From: Prorocentrum cordatum
Taxonomy: Eukaryota > Sar > Dinophyceae > Prorocentrales > Prorocentraceae
Length of the DNA: 64,000 nucleotides
Assembly: GCA_963575745.1 (NCBI GenBank)
Contig: CAUYUJ010021705.1
Span: 70,883 to 134,882, forward strand
Direction of reading: 5' to 3'
In this document: one piece after another, positions 1-11,949 of the stretch
Layout: each line of letters opens with the position of its first letter
Position numbering within the stretch: position 1 is the stretch's first letter
Notes under the pieces: generated by a model
What the model saw: only the letters and a program-made list of their open reading frames with translations
Databases searched by the model: none
Told to the model about the DNA's origin: nothing
Program-made: the position numbers and the translations under genes

Positions 1-950
1 CGCCGCCTGCGCCCGCGCAGTTCCGGCAGCTGGCCGGGGCGAGCATGCCCACTCCGACCGCCTTCCATCCGGAATGGGGCCTCCCTCGTAAATCAACCAG
101 GCGGTGGAGGCCGCGGGCCCACCGATAGCGCTGCTCTGACCGTGGGCCTCGGAGCTGTCGTGGGCCCATGCCCCCAATGCGTACCTCTTCGTCGGCGCAT
201 CGGGCGTGATCTTCAGTCGCGTGGCTGTGGCTGTCGCCGCACTCGGGACATCCCAATGCGCAGTTGCGAGCATGCCATGCGCGCGTCGCGTCGCCACGTC
301 CGCCGCGTTCAAAATATGCCGCATCGCCGTTGCGGGCGCCCCCCTCGCGCGTCGCGTCGTCGCTGCGCTGACAGCCGGCGCGATCGCCCACCGGAAGAAT
401 GCGCATCGGGGCCTCGTCATGCCAGTCCGAGGTGATACGGCGGGCGTTTCACTTCGTCGCGCGCCGCGGGGGCGACGACAGGTGGTCCCAGACCTGTTTC
501 ACTGGCCCATGGAGCGGTGGCGACATAGTTGTCCAGCGCCCCACTGCGCCCCCACACTTATCCGAACTCTCGCGCGCCTGCGTCTCCCGGGGCGCGTGCG
601 CCATGTTTGCGAGAAGCTCGGGGCCGCGCGGTTCCGAGAGCGTCTCCGACTAATTTGGAGGGCGCCCTGGGAAACGAGCGCGCAGCGGGCGGCGGGTGGG
701 CGCCGCGTTCCTTGAGGCCCATGGCGACGCACTAGTTCTGGTCGATGTCCGCCCCGTCGGTCGCCTCGGCGAACGCGGGGCGGATGGGCGCGGAAAGCAA
801 GAAAAGCATTCTTGCCAGGCGCGTCGCCGCGGGGCAGCTGCGGGGGGGGCGCGCGGGGGGGGGGCGCGCAGCAGTAGCGCCGGCGACGACGGCGGCAGCA
901 GGGGGGCAGCGCGGGGGGCGCGCGGGCGGGGATTAAGAAAAGAGAAAGTA
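1..950. other. GC-rich unassigned DNA
   Basis: Very GC-rich sequence with short direct repetitions of a GCGCGTCGCGTCG-like motif around 280-360 and a run of G/C tracts at 840-930. Several overlapping frames are open on both strands, as expected from base composition alone. None shows a recognisable domain, so I see no supportable gene here. Confidence 0.5.
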
Positions 951-956
951 CGCACA

Positions 957-1050
957 GCAATGTACATATAGATATGTATATATATACATACATACATACA
1001 TACTTATTTATTTATACGAGAGATGTACATGTATATATACATCTGTACAT
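957..1050. repeat. AT-rich TATA/CATA microsatellite
   Basis: An island of TA, CATA and TTTA repeats in otherwise GC-rich DNA. It contains self-complementary stretches of the TGTACATGTATATATACA type. Probably non-coding spacer. Confidence 0.8.
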
Positions 1051-1129
1051 ACAATAAAACAAACGCAAACGAGGGCCCCAACAGCGCGCCCCCCCGCGGG
1101 CGAGGGGGGCAGCAGCAGAGGCAGGAACA

Positions 1130-2990
1130 CTGACGACGAACAATGGGGTCCAGGATCAATGGAACCGCGAAGCAATAAGCCATCGGGCCCAATGCGCCAA
1201 GAGACAAACTCAGAAGTGAACCGCGCAACGTCGCAAGGAACAGGACAGAACGCGGCCGCGCGGCCCCCGGGGCCGGCGGGCGACGACGCCGGCGCAGGGG
1301 CCGAGGCAAGGAGCAGCGCCCAGGACGCCGCGGCAGAGCCAAAACAAGGAGCCAGAAAAACCGCGCCGCCGAGGTCCAGGGGGCGCGACGCTGCGCCGCG
1401 GAACACCTCGGGATGGCGGACAGTCGGAGCGGCCCTCAGAAACATCGCTCTCCAGGAGCACGCAGTGGCCGCTGCCTGTTCGGCGCGCGCTTCCCAGGCG
1501 AGAGAAGCGCAGGCAAATGAAGAAACGGCTGCGTTCGAAATGGGCGCGCAACTGGGCGGGGGCCCACCGACTGGAGAAACGGAGACTACAACGACCACGG
1601 GGTCCCAGGGCCAGGGCCGCCAGCAGAAAACATATGCAATTTTCTTACATCGCTTTGCCGACGGCCTCAGACGAGCGAGAACGACATGTTGCGGAGGGGG
1701 GCACTGCATAGGCGGCCGTGACCACGGGCCTTCAGGAATGCGTCGAGCGCAACACTGGCAGCGACGTCGCGACCAAGCGCCCGCATTGGCCCCGGAAGAG
1801 CAAGAGTCGAACGCGGGCGCTCGTCGCGGGAACCATCGCTTCCAAGGACCACGCAATGGCCGCGGCCTGTCGGGCGCGCGCTTCCCAGGCGAGGGGAGAG
1901 CGCAGGAAAAAAAGAAACCAACAAAAAAAGAAGCACACCGAAAACACGAATTCGAAACGAATGCAAAGCAGGAGTAGAGCCCGCCAACGGGAAATGGAAC
2001 ATGCAACGACCTAGGAGTTCCAGGGCCAGGGCCGCGCGCGGAAATCAGATGCAACTTTCTCACATCGCCCGGCCAACGGCCTCAGACGAGCAAGAAAGGC
2101 ACGTTGCGGAGGGGGGGCAGTGCCTAGGTGGTGGTGGGCATGGGTCTTCAGGGCTGCATCGAGAACAGCGCCGGCAGCGACGTCGCGATCAAGCCCCCAA
2201 ATAGGCCCCAACAATGCGAGAGTCGGGAACCGAGACTCGTCGTGGCAGCCATCGCTCTTAACGACCACGCAGTGGCCACGGCCTGTTATGCGCGCTTCCA
2301 TGCGAGAGAAATGCAGAACAATCAGGAAACGACCGAATTCGAAATGGGTACAATGCAGGACCAAGGCCCACCAACTGGAAGCGGAAATTACAGCGACGAA
2401 GGGGTCACAGGGTCAAGACCGCACGCGGCAAGCAGAAGCAACCTTCTTTGATCGCCTGGCCAACGGCCTCGGACGAGCGAGAACGACATGTTGCGAAGGG
2501 AGGGCGCTGCGTAGGCGGTGGTGGGCATGGGTCTTCGGGGATGCATCTAGAACAGCGCCGGCAGCGACGTCGCGACCAAACCCCCCCATTGGCCAGAAGA
2601 GCAAGAGTCGAGAACCGAGACTCGTCGCGGCAACCGTCGCCCCCAAGGTCCACACAGTGGCCGCGGCCCGTTTGGCGCGCGCTTCCCAAGCGAGAGAGGC
2701 GCAGAAAAAAACAGAAAACGACCGAATCCGAAATAACTTCAAAGCAAGACCAACCCCGACCAGCAGGAAGCGGAAAATACGACGACCAAGGGGTCCAAGG
2801 GTCAAGACCAGACGCTCCCTCCATCGTCCTGAGACTTGGATGCCGAGCAGGGGCGGTCGTCTGGCCCCCCGCGTCGGGCACAACGCCCTCGGCCCGCGCG
2901 ATGAAACCAAGCCAGGGCTCACAACTCCATGCAGAACAAGTTGGAATTTCCAATGGGAAGGTGGGCGCGCGCGGCCTTTGCGAGAGCCCT
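1130..2990. repeat. Tandem repeat of ~390-415 bp, about four units
   Basis: A long unit recurs four times. One anchor (a GGCGCGCGCTTCCC-like segment) lies near 1481, 1871, 2288 and 2671. A second (GACGAGCGAGAACGACATGTT-like) lies near 1671, 2084 and 2471. Both give spacings of about 390, 415 and 385 bp. The long open frames on both strands across this interval repeat with the same period and differ in frame between units, so I treat them as by-products of the array rather than genes. Confidence 0.8.
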
Positions 2991-2999
2991 GAGCCGTGA

Positions 3000-3310
3000 C
3001 CGAAGACGAAATATCACAGGCGCCTCGACTGCCATGGGCTAGCGTCCGACGCGAACCTGCAGACGCAGCGGCGGGGTCACGGGCACTCGAAGCCCACGAA
3101 GATACCCCCGTCACCAAACCCGCACCAGGAGTCCAATGAAAAGATGTAGAACCCCCGTCACCAAACGAAAACGATTCTCTCCTCTAGACCTCTTTCGAAA
3201 TCCTAGGTTACATACATATCAGCTTCAGTTGAATATATGTAATGTAATGGAAATTAATTCGGAAATAATTTCCCAAATGTATGTAATTGTGAAAAACAAT
3301 GAGGTATGAA
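3000..3310. other. Spacer with a short direct repeat
   Basis: Contains two copies of CCCCCGTCACCAAAC, near 3105 and 3152, then AT-richer sequence up to the GAG tract. No gene is visible. Confidence 0.5.
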
Positions 3311-3311
3311 C

Positions 3312-4240
3312 GCGAGGAGGAGGAGGAGGAGGAGGAGGAGGAGGAGGAGGAGGATCGAAGCCCACGAAGATATGAACGCATCCTGCGCTGTGCGCAACCG
3401 CGGTGCGCTCGGCGCTGGCCCCGCAGCGGCTGCAGAGCGTCAGAGCAGGGGCCGCTGCGCCCTGCCGGACGAGAACGAAAGAACGGCGGAGGACAAAGAA
3501 AGGGAGGAGGAGGAGGAGCAGCAGGGAGGAGGAGGAGGAGGAGGAGGAGGAGGAGGAGGAGGACGAGGAGGAGGAGGAGGAGGAACCCCAGAGGCAGAGG
3601 GCGCACGCCCACGGGAGCGGGGTCAAGTCACTGCCCGCCTGAGGTTCAGGTCGCCAACGCCAGATCCGACGCATCCCTTTGGGGAGGAGTTTCCTGCGGT
3701 CTCGGTGGCGCAGACGCTGCGCCGAGGAAGAAGGGGCCAGCTGTCCTCGGACGAACGGGCCCCCCCTTGCTGCCCTGCGCAACCAGTCAGCTCGAGCCCG
3801 ACGGGCTTCCCGCGAGAGAGGATGCCGACATTGCAGGGAGAAGGAAGCACGAGCTCCTCCTCCTCCTCCTCCTCCTCCTCCTCCTCCTCCTCCTCCTCCT
3901 CCTCCTCGAGGAGGGGAAATGGAGGATGGAATGATGACGAGGAAGAGGGGGGAGCGAGGTCGGAGGCGCAGGGAGGGGCGATGGGGCGGGATGGGGGGAC
4001 GGGAGGGAGGCGCCGCGGCAGGGAGCCGCTGCCCCTGCTGCCGCAGGGGAGCCGCGCGGCCGACGAGGGAGAGGACGAGGAGGAAATCCCTGGAGGGCTG
4101 CCATCCTCCTCCTCCTCCTCCCTCCTCCTCCTCCTCCTCCTCCTCCTCCTCCTCCTCTTCCTCCTCCTCCTCCTCTTCCTCCTCTTCCTCCTCTTTCTCC
4201 TCCTCCTCCTCCTCCTCCTCCTCCTCCTCCTCCTCCTCTC
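3312..4240. repeat. Cluster of GGA and TCC microsatellites
   Basis: Four trinucleotide tracts: GAG/GGA at about 3315-3352 and 3497-3590, then TCC at about 3855-3909 and 4103-4240. The strand asymmetry flips from purine-rich to pyrimidine-rich within the cluster. The sequence between them is GC-rich without a recognisable gene; poly-Glu, poly-Arg and poly-Ser frames here are artefacts of the repeats. Confidence 0.9.
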
Positions 4241-4849
4241 CCTCGCTCCCTCCGAGTTCCCCTCCGTGTGACGGGGCAGCGAGTTCGGGGGGGTTGGCGC
4301 AGACGGGGAGACGTCGACCTGGAATCGGCGACACGTTGCCGATCGATTGGCGATAGGCCCCCGAAGGAACATCCAAACGTTCATGGGGAGGTTGGGGCTA
4401 TCGGACCCACATCGGCGAGGAATGGGCCATCGGTGGTCGATGCACCCCCCCGAACCTATTCCCCCCTATCGTTGCCCCTGGTGATAGGGCCCCCAGAGGC
4501 CACCAGAGGACCCAGGAATCCTGAACAATCTGAAACCATCGACGATATCCACATGTGCAGAAAAGCCCTTCTCCGCCGTTGACGAGGAGGAGGAGGAGAA
4601 ATAACGATGACGAGGCCAAGGAGGATGACTCCGACGACGCCGGCAAGGACGAGGCAAGACAAAGGGAATCCTAGCGAGCACGAGGACGAGGCGGAGGGGG
4701 GGACTGGAAGACAACGATGACGGCGACGACAACGATGGCGACCACAACCGATGCGTTTGGACGTTGTCGGCAATGTCTGAGGGCGGAGGAGAGATCGGGA
4801 AAATCCTTTTCGACGAAGAAATGCCGCCCAGTGATAGTTCCAGCTTAAA

Positions 4850-5105
4850 ACGACTCGAGGCGCCCCTTCGGCCTCGAAATACTTATAATAACCTTCCTTC
4901 CAATTCCCCCACCGTTGCCCCACTGTTCGTCCCTTTCTGATTATCCTCCACATCCTCCTCTCCTTCCTCTTCCTTTTCCTCCTCCTTCTCCTTGTCCTTC
5001 TCCTTCTCCTCCACAGCCTCCTTCTCCTCCCTCTCCTTCTCCCACATGTTTCTCTGCCTCCCCCTCCTACAACTCGTTTTCCTCTTCCTCGTACTCGCTG
5101 TAGTT
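4850..5105. repeat. Imperfect TCC-rich tract
   Basis: Degenerate CTCCTTCTCCT-type pyrimidine-rich repeat with scattered substitutions, consistent with an older decayed TCC microsatellite. No gene seen. Confidence 0.7.
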
Positions 5106-5334
5106 GTTCGATGTAAGCGCAAGGCTTTCTCGGCTCCCATGGTTGCGGGGTTTTCTTCTCGTTTCTCCTGCTCTTGTCTTGATATCTCTCGTCTGTCCCC
5201 CTCTGGGGGCTGAAGCCTTTCTGGGTCAAACTCTGGGTCGGCCTCAGTTGGCTCAAGGCCGGGTACCCAAAGGCCAACCCAGGAAGCCCACAAAATTCCG
5301 GGGGGGGCCCACACGAGAGCCCGAACGAACATTT

Positions 5335-5540
5335 CGAGCCGTCGGCCCCAAGAAGCTCCTAGGATGCCCCAAGGGGCCCCCAAGAGGCCCCCACGAGGCC
5401 CCAAGAGGCTCCCAAGAGGCCCCCAGGAAGCCCGAAGGAACTCCCAAGAGGCTTCCAAGAGGCCCACAAGATGCTCCCAAAAGGCCCCCAAACTACCCCC
5501 TAGAGGCCTACGAGCGCGCTCCGAAGAGGCCCCTATGGAG
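5335..5540 (+). repeat. Degenerate CAAGAGGCCC short tandem repeat
   Basis: About 15 imperfect copies of a 10-15 bp motif of the CCCAAGAGGCCC type. The same motif forms longer arrays near 59,390-60,240 and 61,240-61,620. The minus-strand reading frame rich in LGASWGPLG-like residues is simply this motif translated. Confidence 0.75.
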
Positions 5541-5544
5541 CATT

Positions 5545-6930
5545 TCTGAAGAATATGCCCCACGTCGGCGTCGTCGACGCCGACGCCGCCGTCGTGGTCG
5601 TCGTCCCTTTTCAGGGTCGGCGGCACCGGCCATAAAGCGTTCCCAATCCCACCCTCCTTCAGCCGTCCTCTCTCCTGGCCCCCCCTTCCTCCCTGCCGCT
5701 TCCCCGCCACTGCCTTCCCCACGCCTCCCTCCTCCTCCCTTCGCCCTCCGCCCGTCTCTCTGTCTCCAGCCCCCCGTCTCCAATCCTTCGCGCTTCCTCC
5801 TGTGCTATGCTATGCGCGCGGGAAGAGTTTGCGCTTCCTCCCATGGTATGCTATGTTTCGCGCTTCATCCTCCGTCGTGACTCCGTTATCCACCATCCGA
5901 CCCGCACTGCAATTGGCTACTACGCGGCGGGCTTGAAACTGCTCGCGCCGCCGTGTGCAGTCGCACGGCGCGCACCTGTACTTACTCCTCCTGAAGAGGC
6001 GATTCGAAAGGTTAGCGCCACGACGGCTGTATAGGGAATAAAAAATACAAGAGGATGGCAAAACACATGCTCGGCATGCGTTCCCGCGCCACCGGCTTGC
6101 AGAGTATTCTGAAACTCCGCAACGGACGCACTCCTAAGTCAATCGAGGCTTCTTACCTTGCATGTGTCTGGTGCCGCTTTGCGAGTGATTTCTTTTGAGA
6201 CGCTGTCACTGCCAGCCCCTCCTTACTCCTGACCATCGCTCCAGAAGCCTCGCGAAACCTCCTAGAAGCATCCAGAAGGCACCGACAACGTCCGAACACG
6301 ATCACGGCGATGGCGTTGTCATCGTCGTCGTCCTCCCTTTCCTCCGCCTGGAGTGAAGGGGGCGGCCGCTTAGGAAGTCTGGGGGTTCCCACAAGGAACC
6401 GGACGCTTCTAGGAATATTTCCCGGAAGGCAGGACAAACAGAAAGCTCTTGCCTTCCTCGAAAGTCCCGGTGTCGCCGCGCCCCCCAACCCAAATCCACT
6501 TGAAGATGGTCCCCGCACCCGTCCATCGGCCGATCCTCGTCAATTTTTCAACCTGCGCGCATCCGTGGCCAGGAAGCACCCTGCCCCCCCGGCAGGAGGC
6601 CGCGAAAGGTGGAGAAACGACGTCAAGCCGATCCCTGCCCCCATCCCCCCTCTCCCCTCGTTCGCCTCCTGCGCCTGCACTTTTGCGGTTCGGCCTGGGG
6701 GCCGGTGCGCGCACCCCTCGACAGTGGAGGAGGGAGGAGAAAGAGGAGGATGAGGAGGTGGAGGAAAACCCCAACTTGCAGCGACTCGAGCGAATCGCAC
6801 AAAACGCCGCTGGACGCCGCTTCCAGGCCAAGACCGTCAAACATGACTCAGGAGGAAGCCCGACTGGCTCGACAACATCAAGATGTCGGAGATGTGGGGG
6901 GGATGAAGAATACATGGGCGGGAGGGAGAT
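5545..6930. other. Unassigned DNA
   Basis: Contains a short CGTCGTCGACGCCG stretch near 5563-5610 and two copies of a GCGCTTCCTCC...TATGCTATG motif near 5787 and 5830. Beyond that it is mixed GC-rich sequence with overlapping chance frames. No domain, splice pattern or RNA gene could be supported. Confidence 0.4.
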
Positions 6931-6935
6931 GAGAA

Positions 6936-7095
6936 AGGATGGCGCTGACGCTCATGATGCTCGTGATGCTTATGATGCGGATGCTGATGCTCATGCTGCG
7001 GCTGGTGCTGGTGCTGATGCTGATGGGGATGGTAACCATGATGGTTGTTGTGTTGTTGGTGATGATGGTGGTGATCATGATGATGCACCTTTTGC
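6936..7095. repeat. ATG/GAT trinucleotide tract
   Basis: Imperfect GATGCT/ATG repeat lying just beyond the 3' end of the minus-strand LINE. A shorter GAT tract sits just beyond the LINE's other end at about 11,090-11,135. Confidence 0.85.
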
Positions 7096-7197
7096 ACCGT
7101 GCCCTCAAGGTCTCCCTGGCGCCTGAGGCGGCACGACAAGCCGCTGATATGAAACGTTATGCAAGCGCGCCTCGCTGGAAGCGCGAGAAAATTGAGG

Positions 7198-10101
7198 TCA
7201 GTGCAGCAGGCGAGCGAGCGGGCGTACACAAGCGAGCCATTCCTCTTTGCTGCTCTGGCCAGCATCCACAAGCCAGTCTGAACTGAGCAATCGAGCGAGA
7301 TCCATCTCCCATCGCCAGGCCTTGAACTCTCGGCCGTGCGTCTGGGATCCGTGCTCGCGTTTTACTCTCTGGAGCCAGGCCATGCTGCGCCGCTGTAGCA
7401 GATGGGCGGGCTCTAGCTGGGCAGGCGCCGCACTTGGCAAGGCGGCCCGGCGGGCTAGATGACCAGCCCAAGTGAGCCTGCGAAGATTCACATCTATGTC
7501 CCATGTCTGCTGGGACTGTGGAGCGGCAGGGACTCGGCGCCGGCGACGGCGGCAAAAACCCGCTGGCGTCTCCTCCTTCTATCTTTGCGCGGACATTAGC
7601 TGTGACAGCATTTTGCGACGCGTGATGCGCACTAAATGCAGGCCCTTGACAGCGGGGCTCCACGGCCCCGAACCCGAGAGCAAGACAGGCTCGACAGCTC
7701 GCTCGAGCAGCTTCGCGGCCTGCTGCCAGCGGCAGGCGCGTCCATGCAGAGACTGCTTGAAAGCGTAAAAGGCTCGCCAGGCTCGCGCTACCCTCTGCTG
7801 CTTGTCCTTCCAAGACCTTCCGTAGAAGGTGAAAGCAGTGCCGAGGCAGGGGGGGGCCCTCGGCGCGTGGCGCGCGCGTCAGGATGCCGTCCTCGACCCT
7901 CATCTGGTAGTCGCCGAACTCGTGGTCCAGCGCCGTCGTGCCCCAGGTCAGACCGGAGGGAGGTACGCGCCAACCGCGATCTCGAAGAATGCGTCGCCAG
8001 GCCATCGTCATCGGGCGCAGCGTCTCAGCCGTGCCCGCGAACAGCCAGAAGTTGTCGGCGCAGAGCAGTCCCGCCCCGTACAGCGTCGCCTCTCCTGGGA
8101 ACTCGAAGCCCCAGCCGTGCGTCCAGCGCTCGTACAAGAACTCCTCCCAGGCATCCTCCAGCACCAGGTTGAAGAGGATCGCGCTGGCTGGGTCTCCTTG
8201 TCGAATGCCACAAGTCCGAGGTACTGGCTGCGTCTGGATCGAGCCCATCTCGGTCACCGCCGAAGCCTTCAACTCCCTCATCATGGCCGGGATCGCGGGC
8301 CTTGGCGCGGCCCTTCCGCGCGGCGTCTCCTCGATCGAGCGGTGCGATGCACGGTCGAAGGCCGCCTCGACGTCGCCGTCCATGACGAAGATGGGTCGGT
8401 GCCACTCGCGAGCCTTCTCCACCAGCATGCGCATGCTGAAGATCACGTCCATCGCCTGGTGGAACTTCCGATAGGCGTACTGCGGACTCCGCGGGGTCAG
8501 TTTGCTGCCACATTTCTTGATCAGGCCGATCGAGTAGAGCCTCTCGAAGGTGGTCAGGGGCGCGGTCGGCCTGTACCCCTTGAGCGCCCTTCTCCTTCAC
8601 TAGCTGGATGATGTGCTTCGACCAGGCTTGTTCCTTGGCGTGCCCTGGCACCCCGCGGAAGCGGTTCTCGAAGATGGCCGCGAGCGAGGCGGACCTCGGC
8701 GACAACCCCGTCCACGCCAGGCACCTTCATGGCATTCACGTCACCCAGAGCCTCGCGGAGCATCTCGGGAGAGAAGGGCGGGGTGTCTAGCGCGTCCTCC
8801 TTCGCGAAGTGGGCGGGGCAGGCAGGGGCCCCGACAGGCCCCTCCCCGTCGCTGGCCCTACAGGCGCTGCCGTGCTCGCGCTCCAGAAGCTCCTGGATCC
8901 TCGGCGGGTCGTCCTCGATCTCCCCCTCCGCGCTCATCAGCTGGATGTGGGCCGGCCCGGGCTGAGCTCGGCGAGGTGCTCGCGCTCGAGGATTGCCGGC
9001 CTCGCGTAGGCTGCGCTGCAAGGCCCCGCTCGCGGCCCAGATCTCCCTGCGAATCCTGATGATGTCCTCGCCGTAGATGGCGCGCTGCACGCGGTCGCGG
9101 GTGCCCCGCCGGCGCGCCTCCAACATCCGCAGCGTCTGCATGAGCTCGTGGCTCTCGGGGAGCTCGGGGACCTTCCGCACTGGCGGGCCCCTGCCGCAGG
9201 CTGCGGCAGCCATGTGCACCGCGTCTGTCATGGACGTGATCGGCGCTAGGTTGCGGTCGGCGTAGCAGGCGTTGTGGCCCCAGTGCTGGAAGCGGTTGTC
9301 GAGGCATGTCCAGCCCTTCATGGGTGCACGGCCTCCGTTCCAGACGTAGCGCCTCCTGGTGCCGAGGGTGAGCTCCAGCTTGATGGTCGAGCGGTCGGAC
9401 TGCGCGCTGTCGATGATCTCCTCGAGCGTGGCGCTGACCTTCCAGATGTCGCGAGCAGGTAACAGGACATCGTCGATCAAGGCTGGCGGGCGCTTGAAGT
9501 CGCAGTGGCAGGTGGGCCCGCTGGCCGCCGCAATGAACGTGTTCCTCACCGCGAGGTCGTGCTGCATCAGGAGCCGCGTGAACAGCTCGGCGCGGTGCGT
9601 GCGCTGACCGACTGGGAAGTCCCCGATCCAGCGCTCCTCGCCCGCCCTCGGGGGGAGGCAGAGCCGTCTGCGCGACCGCGCCCGCGATCGGATTCGCTCC
9701 AGACGGCGCCATGGTGATCGGGTCGGAGAGCTCGTCCAGGGAGTTTTCGGCCTGGCTGAGAGAATGTCCTGGGAAGAGGTGGCTGCGTATGACCCGGTCG
9801 TCTTTCTTGCGAGCGCGAAAAGGATGAACCGCCGAACGCCCCCATGGCAGCACATCGCCTCGAAGAAAAAGTCGAGCACGAGAGCGCGCCAGCAGCCCCA
9901 TCTGCTTCCGCCCCTCGACGCGCGGTGTGACCAGGTAGAGATCGCCCTCGCTGACCTCTAGCTTCGTGGTCGTGCCCCAATGGCCCACCTCCTGGAGGAT
10001 GGCCACGTCGTAGTCGTGCTGCTCGCGCAGCGTCTCCGCAGAGAACTTGGCGCTGCGCTCTGCAATCCCTGAGCGTTCCAGCTGATTAGCTCGAAGCCCA
10101 T
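7198..10101 (-). pseudogene. LINE ORF2: endonuclease and reverse transcriptase, frameshifted
   Basis: Would nick target DNA and copy the element RNA by target-primed reverse transcription. The frame starts at an ATG followed by an endonuclease motif (LISWNAQGL, near 10,080). After a frameshift come the ILQEVG motif near 10,000 and a late endonuclease SDRSTI segment near 9,400. The RT begins with the KVPGVDGV segment near 8,720. After two more frameshifts (about 8,700 and 8,560) come the motif-A-like DGDVEAAFDRASH near 8,380, the motif-B-like GIRQGDPAS near 8,200, and CADNFWLFA near 8,060 where most RTs have YxDD. The last part (RLTWAGHLARR, then W-rich) is in another frame and ends at 7,198. 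Four or more frameshifts make it a pseudogene. Which changes are ancient and which are sequencing errors cannot be judged here. Confidence 0.85.
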
Positions 10102-10140
10102 CTGCTCCTCGGACTCCTCCAGAGTCCGCTCCCTGTCCAG

Positions 10141-11005
10141 TCACTGCCCCGCGTTGACCTTCGCCTGGGACTCGACTAGGTTCAGGTTCGCGCCCGTGGA
10201 GGTGCTGATCTCGGTCGCGACGTCCTCCTTGAAGTTCATGAGGCCCGTGGTCCCCACCATCTCGCCAAACCCGTGCTGCTTCCACCAGACGATGCCACGA
10301 ATGTAGTCCAGCTCTAAGCCGGTCATCTGCATCTGCACACCGAGGTTGTCGATCATCTCCTCCTTCGCACGCGTGATCATCGTAGAGAGCCGGATTGGCT
10401 CTGGAGGTTTATTCGCTGAGAACCAGAATCGTCGACCCTGATGATGCTGCTGCGGCATGGTAATCTGCTTGCCGTTCATAGAACGCACCCAAGCCCACAC
10501 GCGACCCGAACTTGTGAAGCGGACCTCCAAGAAGCTCGCACGCCTGAGCGGGACGAACGCTCCATCCTCTGCCTTGTCGGGAATCGTGTCGGTGAAAGCG
10601 CGAGCCTCGTTCAGGATGGTATCGCGTGGCGCGTCCCGGATCCCAGCCGCCGATGGTCACGCAAATCTTGTCGGTCGCCTTCTTCGGCCCCGACGGAACC
10701 GACTGTGCCGCACTCTCGAGCCCCGAGAAGCGCAGCGGAGACCCGACCGAAGACGCAGCCGTATATGGTGCCACCGAGCGTCCCTTGCGAAGGTCCTTGA
10801 GCTCCTGCTCCATAGTGTTGAGGCGGCCCTCGTGCCTCGCGACATCCTTGCTCACGTTGTCCACAGATGTCTTCACGTCCGCAAGGTCCTTTGCCATCGG
10901 CTCTTTGATCTCTGAACGCAGCATCTCCCTGAACTGAGCCATCATCCTGTGACCATCCATGGGTGCACTGTGCGCTGGCTCGCGCGAGCGGCTGCGAGAG
11001 CCCAT
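10141..11005 (-). pseudogene. LINE ORF1: coiled-coil RNA-binding-like protein, one frameshift
   Basis: Upstream partner of ORF2, ending 40 bp before the ORF2 ATG. The first ~120 residues start MGSRSRSREP and contain a heptad-rich helix (roughly residues 25-75, SEIKEPMAKDLADVKTSV then DVARHEGRLNTMEQEL) typical of LINE ORF1 trimerisation coils. A segment reading KICVTIGGWD follows. A single frameshift near 10,620 moves the reading into a second frame that continues for about 160 residues (MNGKQITMP, then LGVQMQMTGLELDY) to the stop at 10,141. No CCHC knuckle is visible. In related elements ORF1 coats element RNA; that role is inferred from position and coil. Confidence 0.7.
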
Positions 11006-11084
11006 CGACTGCTGGCACGATCTAGCGGAGTCGTGAAACAGATGGCAGGCGCGAGCCCCAGCTCATGCCGCCGCTTGAGCCAAA

Positions 11085-11135
11085 ATGGATCATTATGATG
11101 CTGATGATGATGACGATGATGACGGCGATCGTGAT
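11085..11135. repeat. Short GAT tract
   Basis: Imperfect GATGATGATGACGATGATGA repeat directly outside the 5' end of the LINE coding region. It matches the tract type at the other end of the LINE. Confidence 0.7.
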
Positions 11136-11339
11136 TTCAACGCCGTCTGGGAGGCCTTCAAACAAACACCAAATGCTTTCCGAACCATTTGGGGGGTCAT
11201 TGGGTTCATAGTTTCCAGACACGGTTTGACAGGTTTGACCGTCTTCCCTTCCCTCCTGTGCGCGCGTGAGGCTTGACCCCCTCCCTGCCACGGAGGCCTA
11301 CGACCCCGAGCGTGGCCGCAGGCCAGTCGAGATCACTCC

Positions 11340-11690
11340 CGGACAAAAATCAGGAGGACGTAAGACCTGGGTACAGGGGACTTGGAAATCCCCGACGAGG
11401 TCGTCAAAAAAATGACGAGGCCGAGCCTGCATTTTGACGAGGCCTCCCGCTGCAGACATCCCACGAAACTCCTCCTCGTCAAAATCCGAGGCGCGGTCGT
11501 CAAAAAACGATGGCGAACCCGAGTCCTGGCAGACCCGGGTCTTACGCTCCCCCGAAAAAACTGGCCACGCCGTCGTTTTGACAGAAGCGCGAGGGGACAT
11601 TCCCCCCGAAGAGGGGGTGCGTGGGCCAGGGGCAGGGCGTCGCGCCGTATATGCGGCCCAGAGCAGCGCGGCTCGGCGCGCACTTGCTGA
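11340..11690. other. Unassigned DNA with short GACGAGG/TCGTCAAAA repeats
   Basis: Holds three or four copies of a GACGAGG...TCGTCAAAA motif and an AGACCCGGGTC palindrome near 11,531. No gene is supported. Confidence 0.4.
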
Positions 11691-11694
11691 GTAT

Positions 11695-11945
11695 AGGAGG
11701 AGGAGGAGGAGGAGGAGGAGGAGGAGGAGGAGGAGGAGGAGGAGGAGGAGGAGGAGGAGGAGGAGGAGGAGGAGGAGGACAGGAGGAGGAGGAGGAGGAG
11801 GGAGGAGGAGAGGAGGAGGAGAGGAGGAGGAGGAGGAGGAGGAACAGGAAAAGGAGGAGGAAGGAGGAGAAGGAGGAGGAGAAGGAGGAGGAGAAGGAGG
11901 AGGAGGAGGAGAAGGAGGAGGAGAAGGAGGAGGAGAAGGGAGGAT
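11695..11945 (+). repeat. GGA microsatellite
   Basis: About 250 bp of nearly pure GGA, becoming GGAGAAGGA-like toward the end. Strictly purine-rich on the plus strand. Open frames through it are artefacts. Confidence 0.95.
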
Positions 11946-11949
11946 GGGT

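Larger units (their letters stand above)
7198..11041 (-). mobile_element. Decayed LINE (non-LTR retrotransposon), ORF1 plus ORF2
   Basis: A two-ORF non-LTR retrotransposon on the minus strand. From its 5' end (high coordinates) it has a coiled-coil ORF1, an apurinic-type endonuclease, a reverse transcriptase and a C-terminal segment of the WAGHLAR...W type seen in many dinoflagellate LINEs. Several frameshifts interrupt the coding parts, so this copy looks dead. The coordinates are those of the coding parts; exact element ends and target duplications could not be found, and both sides run into ATG/GAT repeats. Confidence 0.85.

Noticed and set aside
1159-1977. 272-codon plus-strand ORF
   Set aside because: Spans two units of the ~400 bp tandem repeat; equally long frames exist on the other strand.
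3225-4376. 383-codon minus-strand ORF with poly-Glu and poly-Ser runs
   Set aside because: Produced by GGA/TCC microsatellites with no start context or domain.
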